This document shows, piece by piece, positions 12,107 to 21,384 of a stretch of DNA of 64,000 nucleotides. This stretch comes from Xenosphaeropsis pyriputrescens (lineage: Eukaryota > Ascomycota > Leotiomycetes > Phacidiales > Phacidiaceae). Position 1 is the first letter of the stretch; every line of letters starts with the position of its first letter. The position numbers and the translations under genes are program-made. The notes under the pieces are model-generated. The model did no database searches, was not told where the DNA came from, and saw only the letters and a program-made list of their open reading frames with translations. Location: positions 39,341 through 103,340 of the forward strand of contig JAGKQE010000097.1 in assembly GCA_022609375.1 (NCBI GenBank). The letters run 5' to 3'.

Positions 12107-13360
12107 ATGATAAAAGTGCTTAACAGAGCCATTCGGCCAAAACTACCGGCAGTATCAAAGATTAGCAGGAGGGCCACATTATCTACACTCGACAATAATG
12201 CATTAAGGCTGGAGGAGGAATGCATCCCAGACTACGACCCTGCAGGTTACTATCCCGTACAGCTCAAACAAACACTCAACTCTCGATATCAAATTCTGGC
12301 CAAGCTGGGGTATGGGGATACCTCGACGGTATGGCTTTCCCGCGATCTAAAGTACCCGCCTACATATTCCCCGCCCTGGACGAGCTGACATCTGTAGGGA
12401 GAACTCATACGCCGCCGTGAAAATCCACACGCGTAGTACCGACACCGAGCCGAATAGAGAGATAGATATTTACAAGAGATTAAGTCTCCCAAAAAGCCAG
12501 CATGCCGGCAGAGAATACGTACGCTCGTTGCTCGATTCCTTTGAGATACAGGGCCGCACGGCTCTCATCATTGTCTTGTCCATAAACCGCTCTGGCAGAG
12601 TATGTTTGTGCTTCAGCACCGGAATCCACGCGGTCATCTCACGGAAGAGTTGCTGCGTGCTACGTTGCGGTATATTCTCCGACGGAATGTCTACGGGGAT
12701 AGGATTATCTACTCCTCTCGCGGGCTTGGCCGCCCAAAATCATATGGGCTGCCTGTTTCGTGTGACTTCGGAGAAGCTAGGTGTGGGGGATGAAGAGAAC
12801 GACGCAGATATCCAACCGGAGGTCTACCGTGTTCCAGAGGTGATTCTGGAGATGAAGTGGAGTTACAGTGTAGATATTTGGAATGTGGGCGTGATGATAG
12901 GTTTCAGATCACAAATTAACTGGATGTATATGCTGACGATGACCGGATCTGGGACTTGTTTCAAGACAAGCATATGTTCAACGCCCTCGATGAAGAGAAT
13001 AAGTGTACCAATCGATGCCATCTTGCAGAAATGGTAGCTTTCATGGGTCCTCCGCCATTGGAATTCTTGCAGCGGCATGAGGCGAGTTTGAATTATTTTG
13101 ACAAACAAGGTATGAGCTTGTGCTATCCCAACATCTGTCACTAAGGGATGGTAGATACCGACATACTGACAGGATGACTACTCAATCCACCGGACATACC
13201 ATTGTCAATGTCCTTAGAAACCAGCGAGGAGAATCTAGAAGGTCGCAGGAAAGAGCTATTTTTCGTCTTTATGCGCAAAATGCTGCAATGGGTACCGGAA
13301 GATAGGAAGACTGCTAGAGGACTGTTAGAAGACCCATGGATGAATGACGAGATAGAGTGA
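12107..13360 (+). pseudogene. SRPK-like serine/threonine kinase fossil
   Basis: Exon 1 (12107-12351) ends in CIPDYDPAGYYPV and the glycine loop LGYGDTSTVWLSRDL; a 46-nt intron (12352-12397, GCTGAC branch) joins it to KENSYAAVKIHTRST, with the ATP-site Lys. The frame breaks near 12560; another frame then reads HHCLVHKPLWQSMFVLQHRN and EELLRATLRYILR, and jumps directly to YSSRGLGRPKSYG and CDFGEAR. The whole catalytic loop (HTD-type) and the segment around it, perhaps 40-60 residues, are absent. A G-run near 12785 causes another shift before DIQPEVYRVPEVILEMKWSY. The expected intron near 12905 lacks an AG acceptor. The C-terminus (KMLQWVPEDRKTARGLLEDP, stop at 13358-13360) is well kept. The family phosphorylates SR-type splicing proteins; this copy cannot be an active kinase. 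Confidence 0.8.
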
Positions 13361-13791
13361 GTATTAAACTTGACTTTGAGTAAGAGTATACATGGAGCAA
13401 TAATATACTTTATTGCATATGTTTTGAACTTGGGTATGAGTAGAACCGCCATGTGGATAGTTAGGAGAATCGCTTCCTGTACGACGGTTGAAATACAAGA
13501 ATGAAGTTTGAAAGTTGTCAAAACTAAACATATAGAGCTACTTAAATAATCTATTCCCTTGGGTTTATATTATAGGGTTATGATATAATCATCTCTACTT
13601 AAAGATGTTGAATTTTGGTGTACTTTGTTAGAGAGAGAGCAAAGACTTTCCATATTAATACAGCACCACAGCATTGTTCTAGATATAGAAAGGCAACGAC
13701 GTAAGCGAGTACACTGATCCCAATACAGATACATGTGACAGCTATACAAAATCACCTTGCACCTTAGATAATTAACACTACCGCAGCATTT
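13361..13791. other. Intergenic region upstream of intact DUF7924-type gene
   Basis: AT-rich, without a supported gene. It should contain the promoter of the gene starting at 13792. Confidence 0.45.
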
Positions 13792-15108
13792 ATGGATCAA
13801 GACATCTACATCTTTGATAAGAGCGAAAACCTCATGGAATCCCAGGTAAGTTGCCTCCTGCGTTCTATGGGAGTATATTGACGATAATAGACACAGCCCA
13901 CCGGCCTGAAGCGGAAACGCTCTTCGGGGTCAGACGTCGTCGATCAGGTCGCTGAAAGACTTCACCAGAATTCACCTCCTAGGATGGAGGACGTCCCTAA
14001 GGAGGTGTCAAACGGAGGCATAGGAAACAACCCTATCGAACATTGGTGTAAATACCAGCGTTGGCCACAGACACCCTTCGAGGCATTGATATCATATAGT
14101 GCAGCTCGTGGAATACTTGCGAGAAAAAAGTCTGCGTCTACTACTTCCGAGGAATCAATCGTTAATACTACTGCCACACCAGACCAATTGTCCAGGGAGG
14201 AGAAAAGTGCCATGTACAAGCGCGTGGATTATCGAACTCGACTTGAGATCCTCGGCAGTTTCATGCGCGACGACGCTGGAGGCATTAGTTCAAGGAGCAA
14301 AGAATGGTGCCAAGAATTGCTCGACAGCAAACAGACCGTACCGGAGAGTTCCCTGTTTTCCAACGAGCTTTTCGAAAGGGTATGCCGAAAGCTGCGATAT
14401 AGGAAGGAGGAGCGAGTGATCCGGGACATATCCCTCCTGATCGTGCCCTCGGCCGAGCTCCTCGCGATTCACGGCGCCACCAATCTAAATTGCCTGATCG
14501 AGAACGTAAACGAAGGCTGGAACAACGCGATCCCCATCACTCCGGTCCGCCCGCAGCCCGACTACGCGGTGGGCTTCAAGCGCGAGGCCTTCACGGCCGC
14601 GCAGCTCAAGCGCCTCGAGCCCTTCGTCGGAAGCCCGTACGACGCGTCGTACTTCATGGCCACCTTCGACATGTACTTCCCCTTCTTCATGTGCGAGGTC
14701 GATTGCTCTGTGCTGGAGATTGCCGACCGCCAGAACGCTCATGCCGCAACGCTCGCGGTGCGCGCTGTCGTGGAGCTGTTTAGGTTCGTGAAGCGCGAGC
14801 GGGAGGTCCATCGGCAGATCCTTGCTTTCTCGCTCTCGTACAACTCCTGTATGGTTCGTATCTACTGTCACTATGCAGTGATTGATGGCGACAACTCGAA
14901 GTACTACCGGCACAATATCAATGCATTTGAATTTACGGCGATGGATGGCAAGCAGAGGTGGACTTCATATAAGTTCGTGAAGGATATATACGACAATTGG
15001 ATGCCGGATCACTTCAAACGTATATGCTCGGCAATCGATGACATTCCTTTCAATATCGACGGGGGAAATCCAGAGTCAGGAGACACGGATACTAAGATGA
15101 AATGTTAA
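13792..15108 (+). CDS. DUF7924-type protein of unknown function
   Basis: Exon 1 (13792-13845) encodes 18 residues; a 45-nt intron (13846-13890, GTAAGT donor, TAG acceptor) leads to exon 2 (13891-15108), in all 423 residues. The N-terminal third is basic and low in complexity (LKRKRSSG), with WCKYQRWPQTPFEAL a conserved motif near residue 70. The C-terminal 270 residues form the conserved domain: ERVIRDISLLIVPSAELL, NEGWNNAIPI, RPQPDYAVGFKREAFT, YFMATFDMYFPFFMCEVDC, DRQNAHAATLAVRAVVELF, and YDNWMPDHFKRICSAIDDIP. The block PFFMCEV after an aspartate-rich PDY resembles a degraded nuclease-like core, but that is speculation. The gene body at 14440-14800 is strikingly GC-rich compared with its surroundings. 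It is intact and about 2.5 kb from a broken copy in the opposite orientation. Confidence 0.82.
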
Positions 15109-15489
15109 GAGGATACAATATCTTTCAAGATCACTTGATACGTAATTGTGTGTATACGCTGCCTGTTCCAGAAGTGTTGCAAACATGAAGGCAGAGTTTG
15201 ACTACAGATTATAATGAAGAATTAAATACATAAGCGTCCAGCGCCCGCAAAAGATACACAGAAACAGATTCGAGATATTCCCCCTGGCGCACTGTTTTGC
15301 GCTCCAACCCGCAGGTAGATGGCCTATCCCAACCACAATCCAATAACACAATAGAATACAAAATCCCAACCAAGCTCTGCACAAGAAACATGCCATAAAT
15401 ATACAATCCCCTTTTCCATAAAATCACCCAATCCAAATCCGAATCCAAGTCCAAATCCAAATATCAAACCCTCCCCTGCCTTCTCCCCC
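15109..15489. other. Convergent intergenic region
   Basis: 3' flanks of the DUF7924-type gene and of the CYSTM-like gene; nothing else is supported. Confidence 0.5.
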
Positions 15490-15882
15490 TTAAAACAACA
15501 AATCCAAACAACAACAACACGCCAAACCCGCCAACAAGCCCTCCAAGCATCCAGAATTACCCCTCCGCTGATCCTGATAGCCACCCTGCTGATACCCATA
15601 CTGGCCGCCCTGCTGGTAGCCCTGCTGGTAGCCCATCTGCGGGCCAGGCGCATAGTAACCCCCCTGCTGCGGATAGCCCATCTGCGGACCAGGCGCATAG
15701 TATCCTTGAGGGGCGTACTGGGACTGGTTTGCGGCGTAGGGACCGTAGTGGCTGGGTTGTTGTTGGTCGTAGGGCGCGCTGTAGGGCTGTTGTGCGTACT
15801 GTTGTGGGGTCGTGTGGGCGGGGGGCGGGGAGGTGGGGTTCGATTGGAAGTAGGAGGGGGGGTTTTCTGGTTTGGATGACAT
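15490..15882 (-). CDS. CYSTM-like Cys-rich tail protein with Gln/Tyr/Pro repeats
   Basis: A single exon of 130 residues. The first 105 residues are rich in Gln, Tyr, Pro and Gly, with two copies of a YYAPGPQMGY unit and several GYQQGG units. The tail is GCLEGLLAGLACCCCLDLLF, a short hydrophobic helix with four adjacent Cys, as in the CYSTM family of small stress-linked tail-anchored or palmitoylated membrane proteins. ATG at 15882 gives a typical fungal start MSSKPENPPSY. It would sit on the cytosolic face of a membrane through the Cys-rich tail. The exact role is not known. Confidence 0.8.
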   Translation of the reverse strand: MSSKPENPPSYFQSNPTSPPPAHTTPQQYAQQPYSAPYDQQQPSHYGPYAANQSQYAPQGYYAPGPQMGYPQQGGYYAPGPQMGYQQGYQQGGQYGYQQGGYQDQRRGNSGCLEGLLAGLACCCCLDLLF

Positions 15883-16903
15883 TTTGAGGGGAGAGGGAGA
15901 GGTTGGTGAGGTTGATGAGGTTGATAATCTGGTGCGAGGTTTTGTTGTGTGATGTTGCGGTGCTTTGTGATGTAGATTCGAGTCTCTTGGCAGGGAGGAT
16001 GGATGGATGGACGGATTGCCTGATTGATGCTTTGATTGTTGATGATTATGAGATGTCGATGTTGTTGTACTCGACGTCTGTCTCTGTTCGTTTGTCTGTA
16101 TGATTTGGAAAAGAACTAAGCTTCGGTATTGTACTGTATTGTATTGTATTGTGTCGTTGAGGCAAATTCAATGAAGCCGCGTCGCCGGTTGACTACACCA
16201 GAAATGACTAGAAAGCGCCGGTGATGCCGCTCGATGATAACACAGTAAGTACAGTAAGATGAGGTATTGGTCGATGAATTGAGAAATGTATGTTTTGGGA
16301 CATATGACGTGAAGTTTGAAGATATAGAAAAAGAGATTAATTAAGAAATAATCTTTCAGTAGAAATAAGACAAAGAGGGGGAAAGTGAATGAAGTGAATA
16401 TTTGATTTGATTTGATTTCGAGATTGAAAACAATTGACGTCGCGACTTGACTTCATCTCGGTGTCAGTGCTGCGAGTATCACGTGAGCCCTCCGTTTCCC
16501 TCAGATCAGACTTGTCCATTCCTGGACGGAAAGAGAAATGCCATGATCATCAATAACTTCATGATTTTGTTCCTCTCTCTTGATGTAACAAAAGGAACAA
16601 CTTGAATACAACTCTCCGTCAAAGACCAGACTCTTCTCAAGAGTGCTCCACGAAGTAATATATCTTCATCGATCACGCAGCAAGCATCTAAGACGCATTA
16701 ACTCTCACTCGCCTTTTACATAATCCCGGTCACAGCAACCAACCTCCCTCATTCACCACCAATTGAATGTGATCGCCCAACCTCTTCTATATGTCAAGCC
16801 TCAAGACCGGGCGCCGACAAGCATCACTTGCATGTAGCTTACGCAGTACAAGGTGATCGATCATGAGAAAATAAATCAAGGACATCAAGGACATCAAGAA
16901 CAG

Positions 16904-16940
<37 letters not shown>

Positions 16941-17504
16941 ACAAGACCATCTCATATCCATCATCCGTCAGCATTTTTGTCCTTTTCTTCCTCTTTTGTT
17001 TTCTTATTTTCTTCTCTTCTTCTCTCCCTCTCATCTCTTCACATTGTCTGTCCTTTTGAAAATACCAAGAGCGGTCTTTCATCTCTTCATTCTTTCTTTT
17101 CACTTCATTGCAGCATTACAACAAACAATACAATGACTATCATATCCTCGACAACTTCCAGCCAATAATACATACATCAAGGCTAGGCACATATATACCT
17201 GCAAGGCTATGCGAACTTCATGTGACGAACCTTTCAGATACGTACTACCTAGGTATCATCTCATCTCATATGTCCGGCGCATCGGATCATCATCACCAGC
17301 AAAAACCAAGGCTACATACATCTCCGTATATCGTCGCATCAACATAAAGTGACTTCGCAAATCACCATAAATAATCATACTCCATAACGAAAGACATCTT
17401 CAACTTCGCGAGAGTGAGAGGCAACAACAAGTATCCCATAGCGGTCGGCACCCGTCTGGGCGCATACCCGCATAACACCAAGACCTCGAAAACCACCAGC
17501 CGAG
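15883..17504. other. Long divergent intergenic region
   Basis: Shared upstream region of the CYSTM-like gene and of the single-TM protein at 17505. It contains short repeats (TATTG units at 16131-16154 and a GGTCAA array) and pyrimidine-rich sequence at 16960-17110, typical of fungal 5' leaders. No gene is supported. Confidence 0.5.
16904..16939. repeat. (GGTCAA)6 microsatellite
   Basis: Six perfect head-to-tail GGTCAA units, preceded by two imperfect GGACATCAA units. It translates as Gly-Gln repeats in one frame, but that frame shows no other protein-like features. Confidence 0.95.
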
Positions 17505-18170
17505 ATGGCGCCCCTCACAACGCCCATCACGATAGCACGCAGAACAACTGTCTCCCTCACCCGCCGCCAAACCCTCGTTGCCCTGCCGCCCTACTACCCC
17601 TACCTCACCAACTCGCTGGCACCCGGCACAATCGTCGGCATCGTGCTCGGCAGCGTAGCCGGCTTCCTCCTGCTCCTCTGGCTTATCTACACATGCATGC
17701 AAGGCCTGAACCCGTCGTCCCGATCCGAAGCAGCAGTGAGCGTTGTCTCGACGCGACACCGATCAAAGACAATTGCGCGCGAGCGGGTACCCATGCGCGA
17801 GCGCAGCCGTTCGCCTGTGCACGAGACGGTGCGCGAGGTGCGCGAGGTGCCGGTGCCCGTTGTTGTTGAGGCGCCCATGCCTGTGCCGCCGCCACCGCCG
17901 CCGCCGGAGAGGGTCGGGGTTGTGGTTGAGGAGAGAAGGGAGCGGAGGGCCAGTAGGCGTCGGGAGGAGGACGATGAGGTGGTTGTCACTGTGGAGCATA
18001 GTCCGCCGCCGCCGCGGAGGAAGAAGAGACGGAGTCGCGAGAGGAGGGATAGTGGTGGGTATAGGATTGTGGATCCGAATGCTTATGCTGGGGGTAACCC
18101 TGAGGAGGATATGAGGAGGGAGAGGAGATCGAGGAGGATGAGTGAGGGGAGGAGTGTGAGACAGGGTTAG
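17505..18170 (+). CDS. Single-pass membrane protein with Arg-rich cytoplasmic tail
   Basis: An intronless frame of 221 residues from ATG 17505. Residues about 1-40 form a short lumenal or extracellular part (LPPYYPYL), followed by one strong hydrophobic helix (GTIVGIVLGSVAGFLLLLW) at about residues 43-63. The tail holds a poly-Pro stretch (PVPPPPPPP), many Arg-Glu/Arg-Ser pairs and a conserved-looking YRIVDPNAYAGG block near residue 185. This layout is common in fungal proteins called integral membrane proteins, with unknown function. Codon use is GC-rich at the start. No close homologue is recognised by name. Confidence 0.7.
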   Translation: MAPLTTPITIARRTTVSLTRRQTLVALPPYYPYLTNSLAPGTIVGIVLGSVAGFLLLLWLIYTCMQGLNPSSRSEAAVSVVSTRHRSKTIARERVPMRERSRSPVHETVREVREVPVPVVVEAPMPVPPPPPPPERVGVVVEERRERRASRRREEDDEVVVTVEHSPPPPRRKKRRSRERRDSGGYRIVDPNAYAGGNPEEDMRRERRSRRMSEGRSVRQG

Positions 18171-18710
18171 ATCGGGTTGGGATGAGGGATGTAATTGGGA
18201 GGGTGATTTGATTTGAACGATAGAAGGATGGATGGGTGAATGGGAGGTTTGCTATGAGTTTATATCCCGTGAGGAGTTGAGGCTTTTTCTACTGGATTTC
18301 TCTGGCTTGGAAGTATGTAGTATAGTAGGGTCATGTATCAATTCGACTCCATTATTCGTGGACATTTGATAAATTGAACGAGTACTATGAAAGTAAATCA
18401 GGACCAAGATCATGCCTGATAGTTACTGAAATTGAGAGCAGTAACTATCTAGAGTGGTACATATATGTTCAAGAGTACATATATTCACAGCACAAACATA
18501 GCCAGATAGCTACAGTTACAGTCACAAATCAAGTAGAAATACAGCGCAAGTAACATGTTATTCAATCTGATTTACTTGACATGGTATTGAGTAGCGTAGA
18601 CGGAGAAACAAGGAAAAGGGGCCGTAGAGATAAGCGCCAATAGTTATACAAGCTTGCACACGTCGTATACAAAGGACAGAATCATCCAAGTCAGCATGTG
18701 GACCATAATC
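18171..18710. other. Convergent intergenic region
   Basis: 3' flanks of the single-TM gene and of the membrane protein at 18711. No gene or repeat recognised. Confidence 0.5.
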
Positions 18711-19850
18711 TTAAAAGAAGATGACGACAGGGAGGACAAGAGCAAAAGTAACGAAACCATACAAGAAGCTCTCGAGGCAGAAGACCTTGAAGTAGAGCTT
18801 CATAAGACGCATTCTCGACGCCCAGTTGAAGGTTCTCCACGCATCAAGAGTGCCGATAACACCACTGCCACCAACGACAGCCGGGACGACCTTTCCACCG
18901 AAAGAGCGGTCGAAGGGGACAATAGTCTCCTCCTCATCTGAGAGCAGAGAGGCCTGTACGCGCGTGAGCGTAACCTTGGCCGGGATGACAACCAACACAT
19001 GCAAGCCAACAGCGAGCGCAAACACAGCGAGCACAGACGCAACAGCAGAAGTAGCCTCGGCCCTGCTCACGTCCTTCATAGCATCGGGAGCGGCAAACTT
19101 CTCTAGCCCGCACCGGGACGCCATGAAGAGCGGCAGCCCAACGGCCGCCTGGCGCGCAACAGCCAACAGCGCAGTCGGCCCCGCCACCCTCTTCCACTTG
19201 CCGTCGTGGCAGGCGCCCAGCCGCTGGTACCAGCGCCTGTCGCTGGGCGCCGACATCACAATGTGCGTCCAGGCCATCGGCAGGCGCGCGAGAATCACGG
19301 CCGCCGCCACCGATGCGATGCCCATGCCCACGAAGCCACCGCCGATAAGCCAGTTGAGCGCCTCGGCCAGGCGGATGGTGGCGAAGGACGTGAAAAGCGC
19401 GAGGGCCGCGCCGCGGATCGGCGCCCATTTGCCGCCGACAGAGCGGAGGTGGGCGATGGAGGTGCGGATCTTGGAGGTGATGAGGGGCTGTTTGGTGGGG
19501 AGGAGTTCCGGGAGCGGCGTGGACTTGGAGTCGATGTCGACGTCCGTGTCGGCTGCGAGGGCGGCGTAGACGTCGGTAGATGGCGATTCGATCATGGTAA
19601 GGGTGGCGACGACTTGCACCAGCGCGTAGTTGATTGCAGCGGCGACCAGGCATGCGGCTACGATGCTGAGGCCCATGAAGATGGCGTAGCCCGTTGGTAT
19701 GTTCAGGGCCGCGAGCATGTCGTTGGCGTCCTGATCCGATGGGTAGGCTGGGATCGTGACGTTGTCGCTCGTTGGGACGGCGGTGGATTTCATGCCTTGC
19801 TGGGCGTAGTCGACGCCTCTACGGACGACGTGGGAGAAGACGTGATCCAT
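18711..19850 (-). CDS. Multi-pass membrane protein of unknown function
   Basis: The frame from ATG 19850 to TAA at 18711-18713 gives 379 residues. It also extends upstream without a stop, but there only a GTG is available, so MDHVFSHVVRRGVDYAQQG is taken as the start. About six to eight hydrophobic segments are visible: GYAIFMGLSIVAACLVAAA, AALALFTSFATIRLAEAL, GFVGMGIASVAAAVILA, ASVLAVFALAVGLHVLVVIP, and the C-terminal FLYGFVTFALVLPVVIFF. A cytosolic loop carries ESPSTDVYAAL and a Pro-rich linker. The pattern is that of a conserved ascomycete membrane protein seen in many genomes under inconsistent names; I do not assign a function. Confidence 0.75.
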   Translation of the reverse strand: MDHVFSHVVRRGVDYAQQGMKSTAVPTSDNVTIPAYPSDQDANDMLAALNIPTGYAIFMGLSIVAACLVAAAINYALVQVVATLTMIESPSTDVYAALAADTDVDIDSKSTPLPELLPTKQPLITSKIRTSIAHLRSVGGKWAPIRGAALALFTSFATIRLAEALNWLIGGGFVGMGIASVAAAVILARLPMAWTHIVMSAPSDRRWYQRLGACHDGKWKRVAGPTALLAVARQAAVGLPLFMASRCGLEKFAAPDAMKDVSRAEATSAVASVLAVFALAVGLHVLVVIPAKVTLTRVQASLLSDEEETIVPFDRSFGGKVVPAVVGGSGVIGTLDAWRTFNWASRMRLMKLYFKVFCLESFLYGFVTFALVLPVVIFF

Positions 19851-21384
19851 GATGGATGAGGCCTTTGGGAGATCGAATGTGGTGATCTGCACGCAGAAGG
19901 TAGATGGGACAACAGATGATCGTGAGTATTCACGACTTTGTTGATACTATTGATGAGGAATCGATATCGATATCGTTCGATGTCGACGGTGAGTTGATGG
20001 AAGAAAGAAGGAAGGTTTGAGAGGGAGGTCTTGAGGCTGGTTATGTAGGATGCTTGGACACTTGGACACTTGGGGATATCGGGGGATGGATTACCTCTTG
20101 AGTGCACGGGGCAGGAGGCGTCAGCACTTGATTGATTGCTGTAGGCAACAGCGGCTTATGGGGCTTTGTTGGAGCACATTAGAGCCTATCAGAGCCTGTT
20201 ACAGGCTGTTGGAAGGCTGATGTGCCCATTCCCTTACGCCTCAGATCCTCAGATACCCCCTGTGCTTGCAGCCACTGGACATAGCCAAGGCTCTGTGGAT
20301 TATGTCCGGAAGAAGAATAATCTCATTCTAATTTGCTTCTATTTATGTCTCTTTATGTCTCTGCTTATGTTATTTTATGCCGTTTTATGCCATTTTATGT
20401 CTATTTATGTTATTTCATGTCAAGTTATACTTATCATGTTATGTCATATTATGCCAATAAACACGGAGAGCGGATAAATGAATCCACCGGCTGACAGTTG
20501 AGATGAATACTCATTGTCTACATTAGGTATACTTGTACCTTATATATATCTACAAGACGTATAAAAATTGTAACTTTCATAGCATTTTAGTGAAGACCTC
20601 GATGTAAAGTTTATCCTAAACACTTCTGTTTTTTATGAAAAAACGAATATTTCGTTGTAATATTCCCTTCATGTACAGGCCTGAGCCATTTCAACTCCGA
20701 CCCGGTGAAATACAGTACCACGGTATGTAATGCACTCCTCTAGCATTTAATAACTTCGAATTCAATTCGGTTCGATTCAATCCCATTGAACTGAACCGAT
20801 TTCCTTTCTTTTACCTCTTTTGTTCACTTGTCATGGACTCGAAACAACACAATGAAATTCAAGTGAACATTATACCGCGATCGTCTGCCTTGTGCGTAGC
20901 CGTAACAAGACAAATGGCTTCATCTTGACTGATCGTCGCAGGGCTGTACTCTCTTCACAATTCGCTGGAGAAAACAATAGGTGGAGATATCCAAACAGCC
21001 TGTATGATTTTTCAAGTGGGTAATACTCAAGTTGAGATCTTTTTGCATTTTTTGTTTGAAAATACTCTGTACTCAGATGGCATGATGAGCCGCTCTAGTT
21101 TACGTACAAGATGAATCCTAGCCTGAGAAATGTCGGTCTACCAAGATATGAATATCACAGGATGGCCCTGCTTGCTACCGTCGAGTCTGTGAATGTACTA
21201 TGTATACAGGAATCCGTGATTGCCCCCACAAAAGTAAGCAAGACATTTCTCATACTATCAGGTATCTGTTCTTGTAACAAAAACTCAAGCAAGAGAAAAA
21301 GATATATTCAATATGAGCATGGAATATATCATAGTTTTACATTAAGTTATCGAACCGAATCGAATCTCGAAATCCGAGTATCAC
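19851..21384. other. Intergenic region with a TTATG-rich array
   Basis: Upstream region of the gene ending at 18711 and 3' flank of the ABC transporter. No gene is supported. It includes a degenerate repeat array described separately and several AT-rich tracts. Confidence 0.5.
20336..20462. repeat. Degenerate TTATGYYNNT tandem array
   Basis: About a dozen approximate 9-11 base units of the type TTATGTCTCT, TTATGCCATT and TTATGTTATT follow one another. No start codon or protein-like reading lies in it. Confidence 0.75.

Noticed and set aside
249..13360. Stop-codon reassignment or programmed readthrough of TAG
   Set aside because: Intact genes in the same window end with TAA, TGA or TAG (BFR1-like ends in TAG), and the broken genes also have frameshifts, which fits decay.
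14485..14913. Antisense open frame in the DUF7924-type gene
   Set aside because: It is the GC-rich shadow of the real coding strand, with no independent protein motif.
16853..17059. Gly-Gln repeat protein
   Set aside because: The frame comes from the GGTCAA microsatellite and a pyrimidine-rich tract; no start context or conservation is visible.
18826..19859. Long plus-strand frames opposite the membrane protein
   Set aside because: They mirror the GC-rich codons of the gene at 18711-19850 and have low-complexity Arg/Gly/Ala content.
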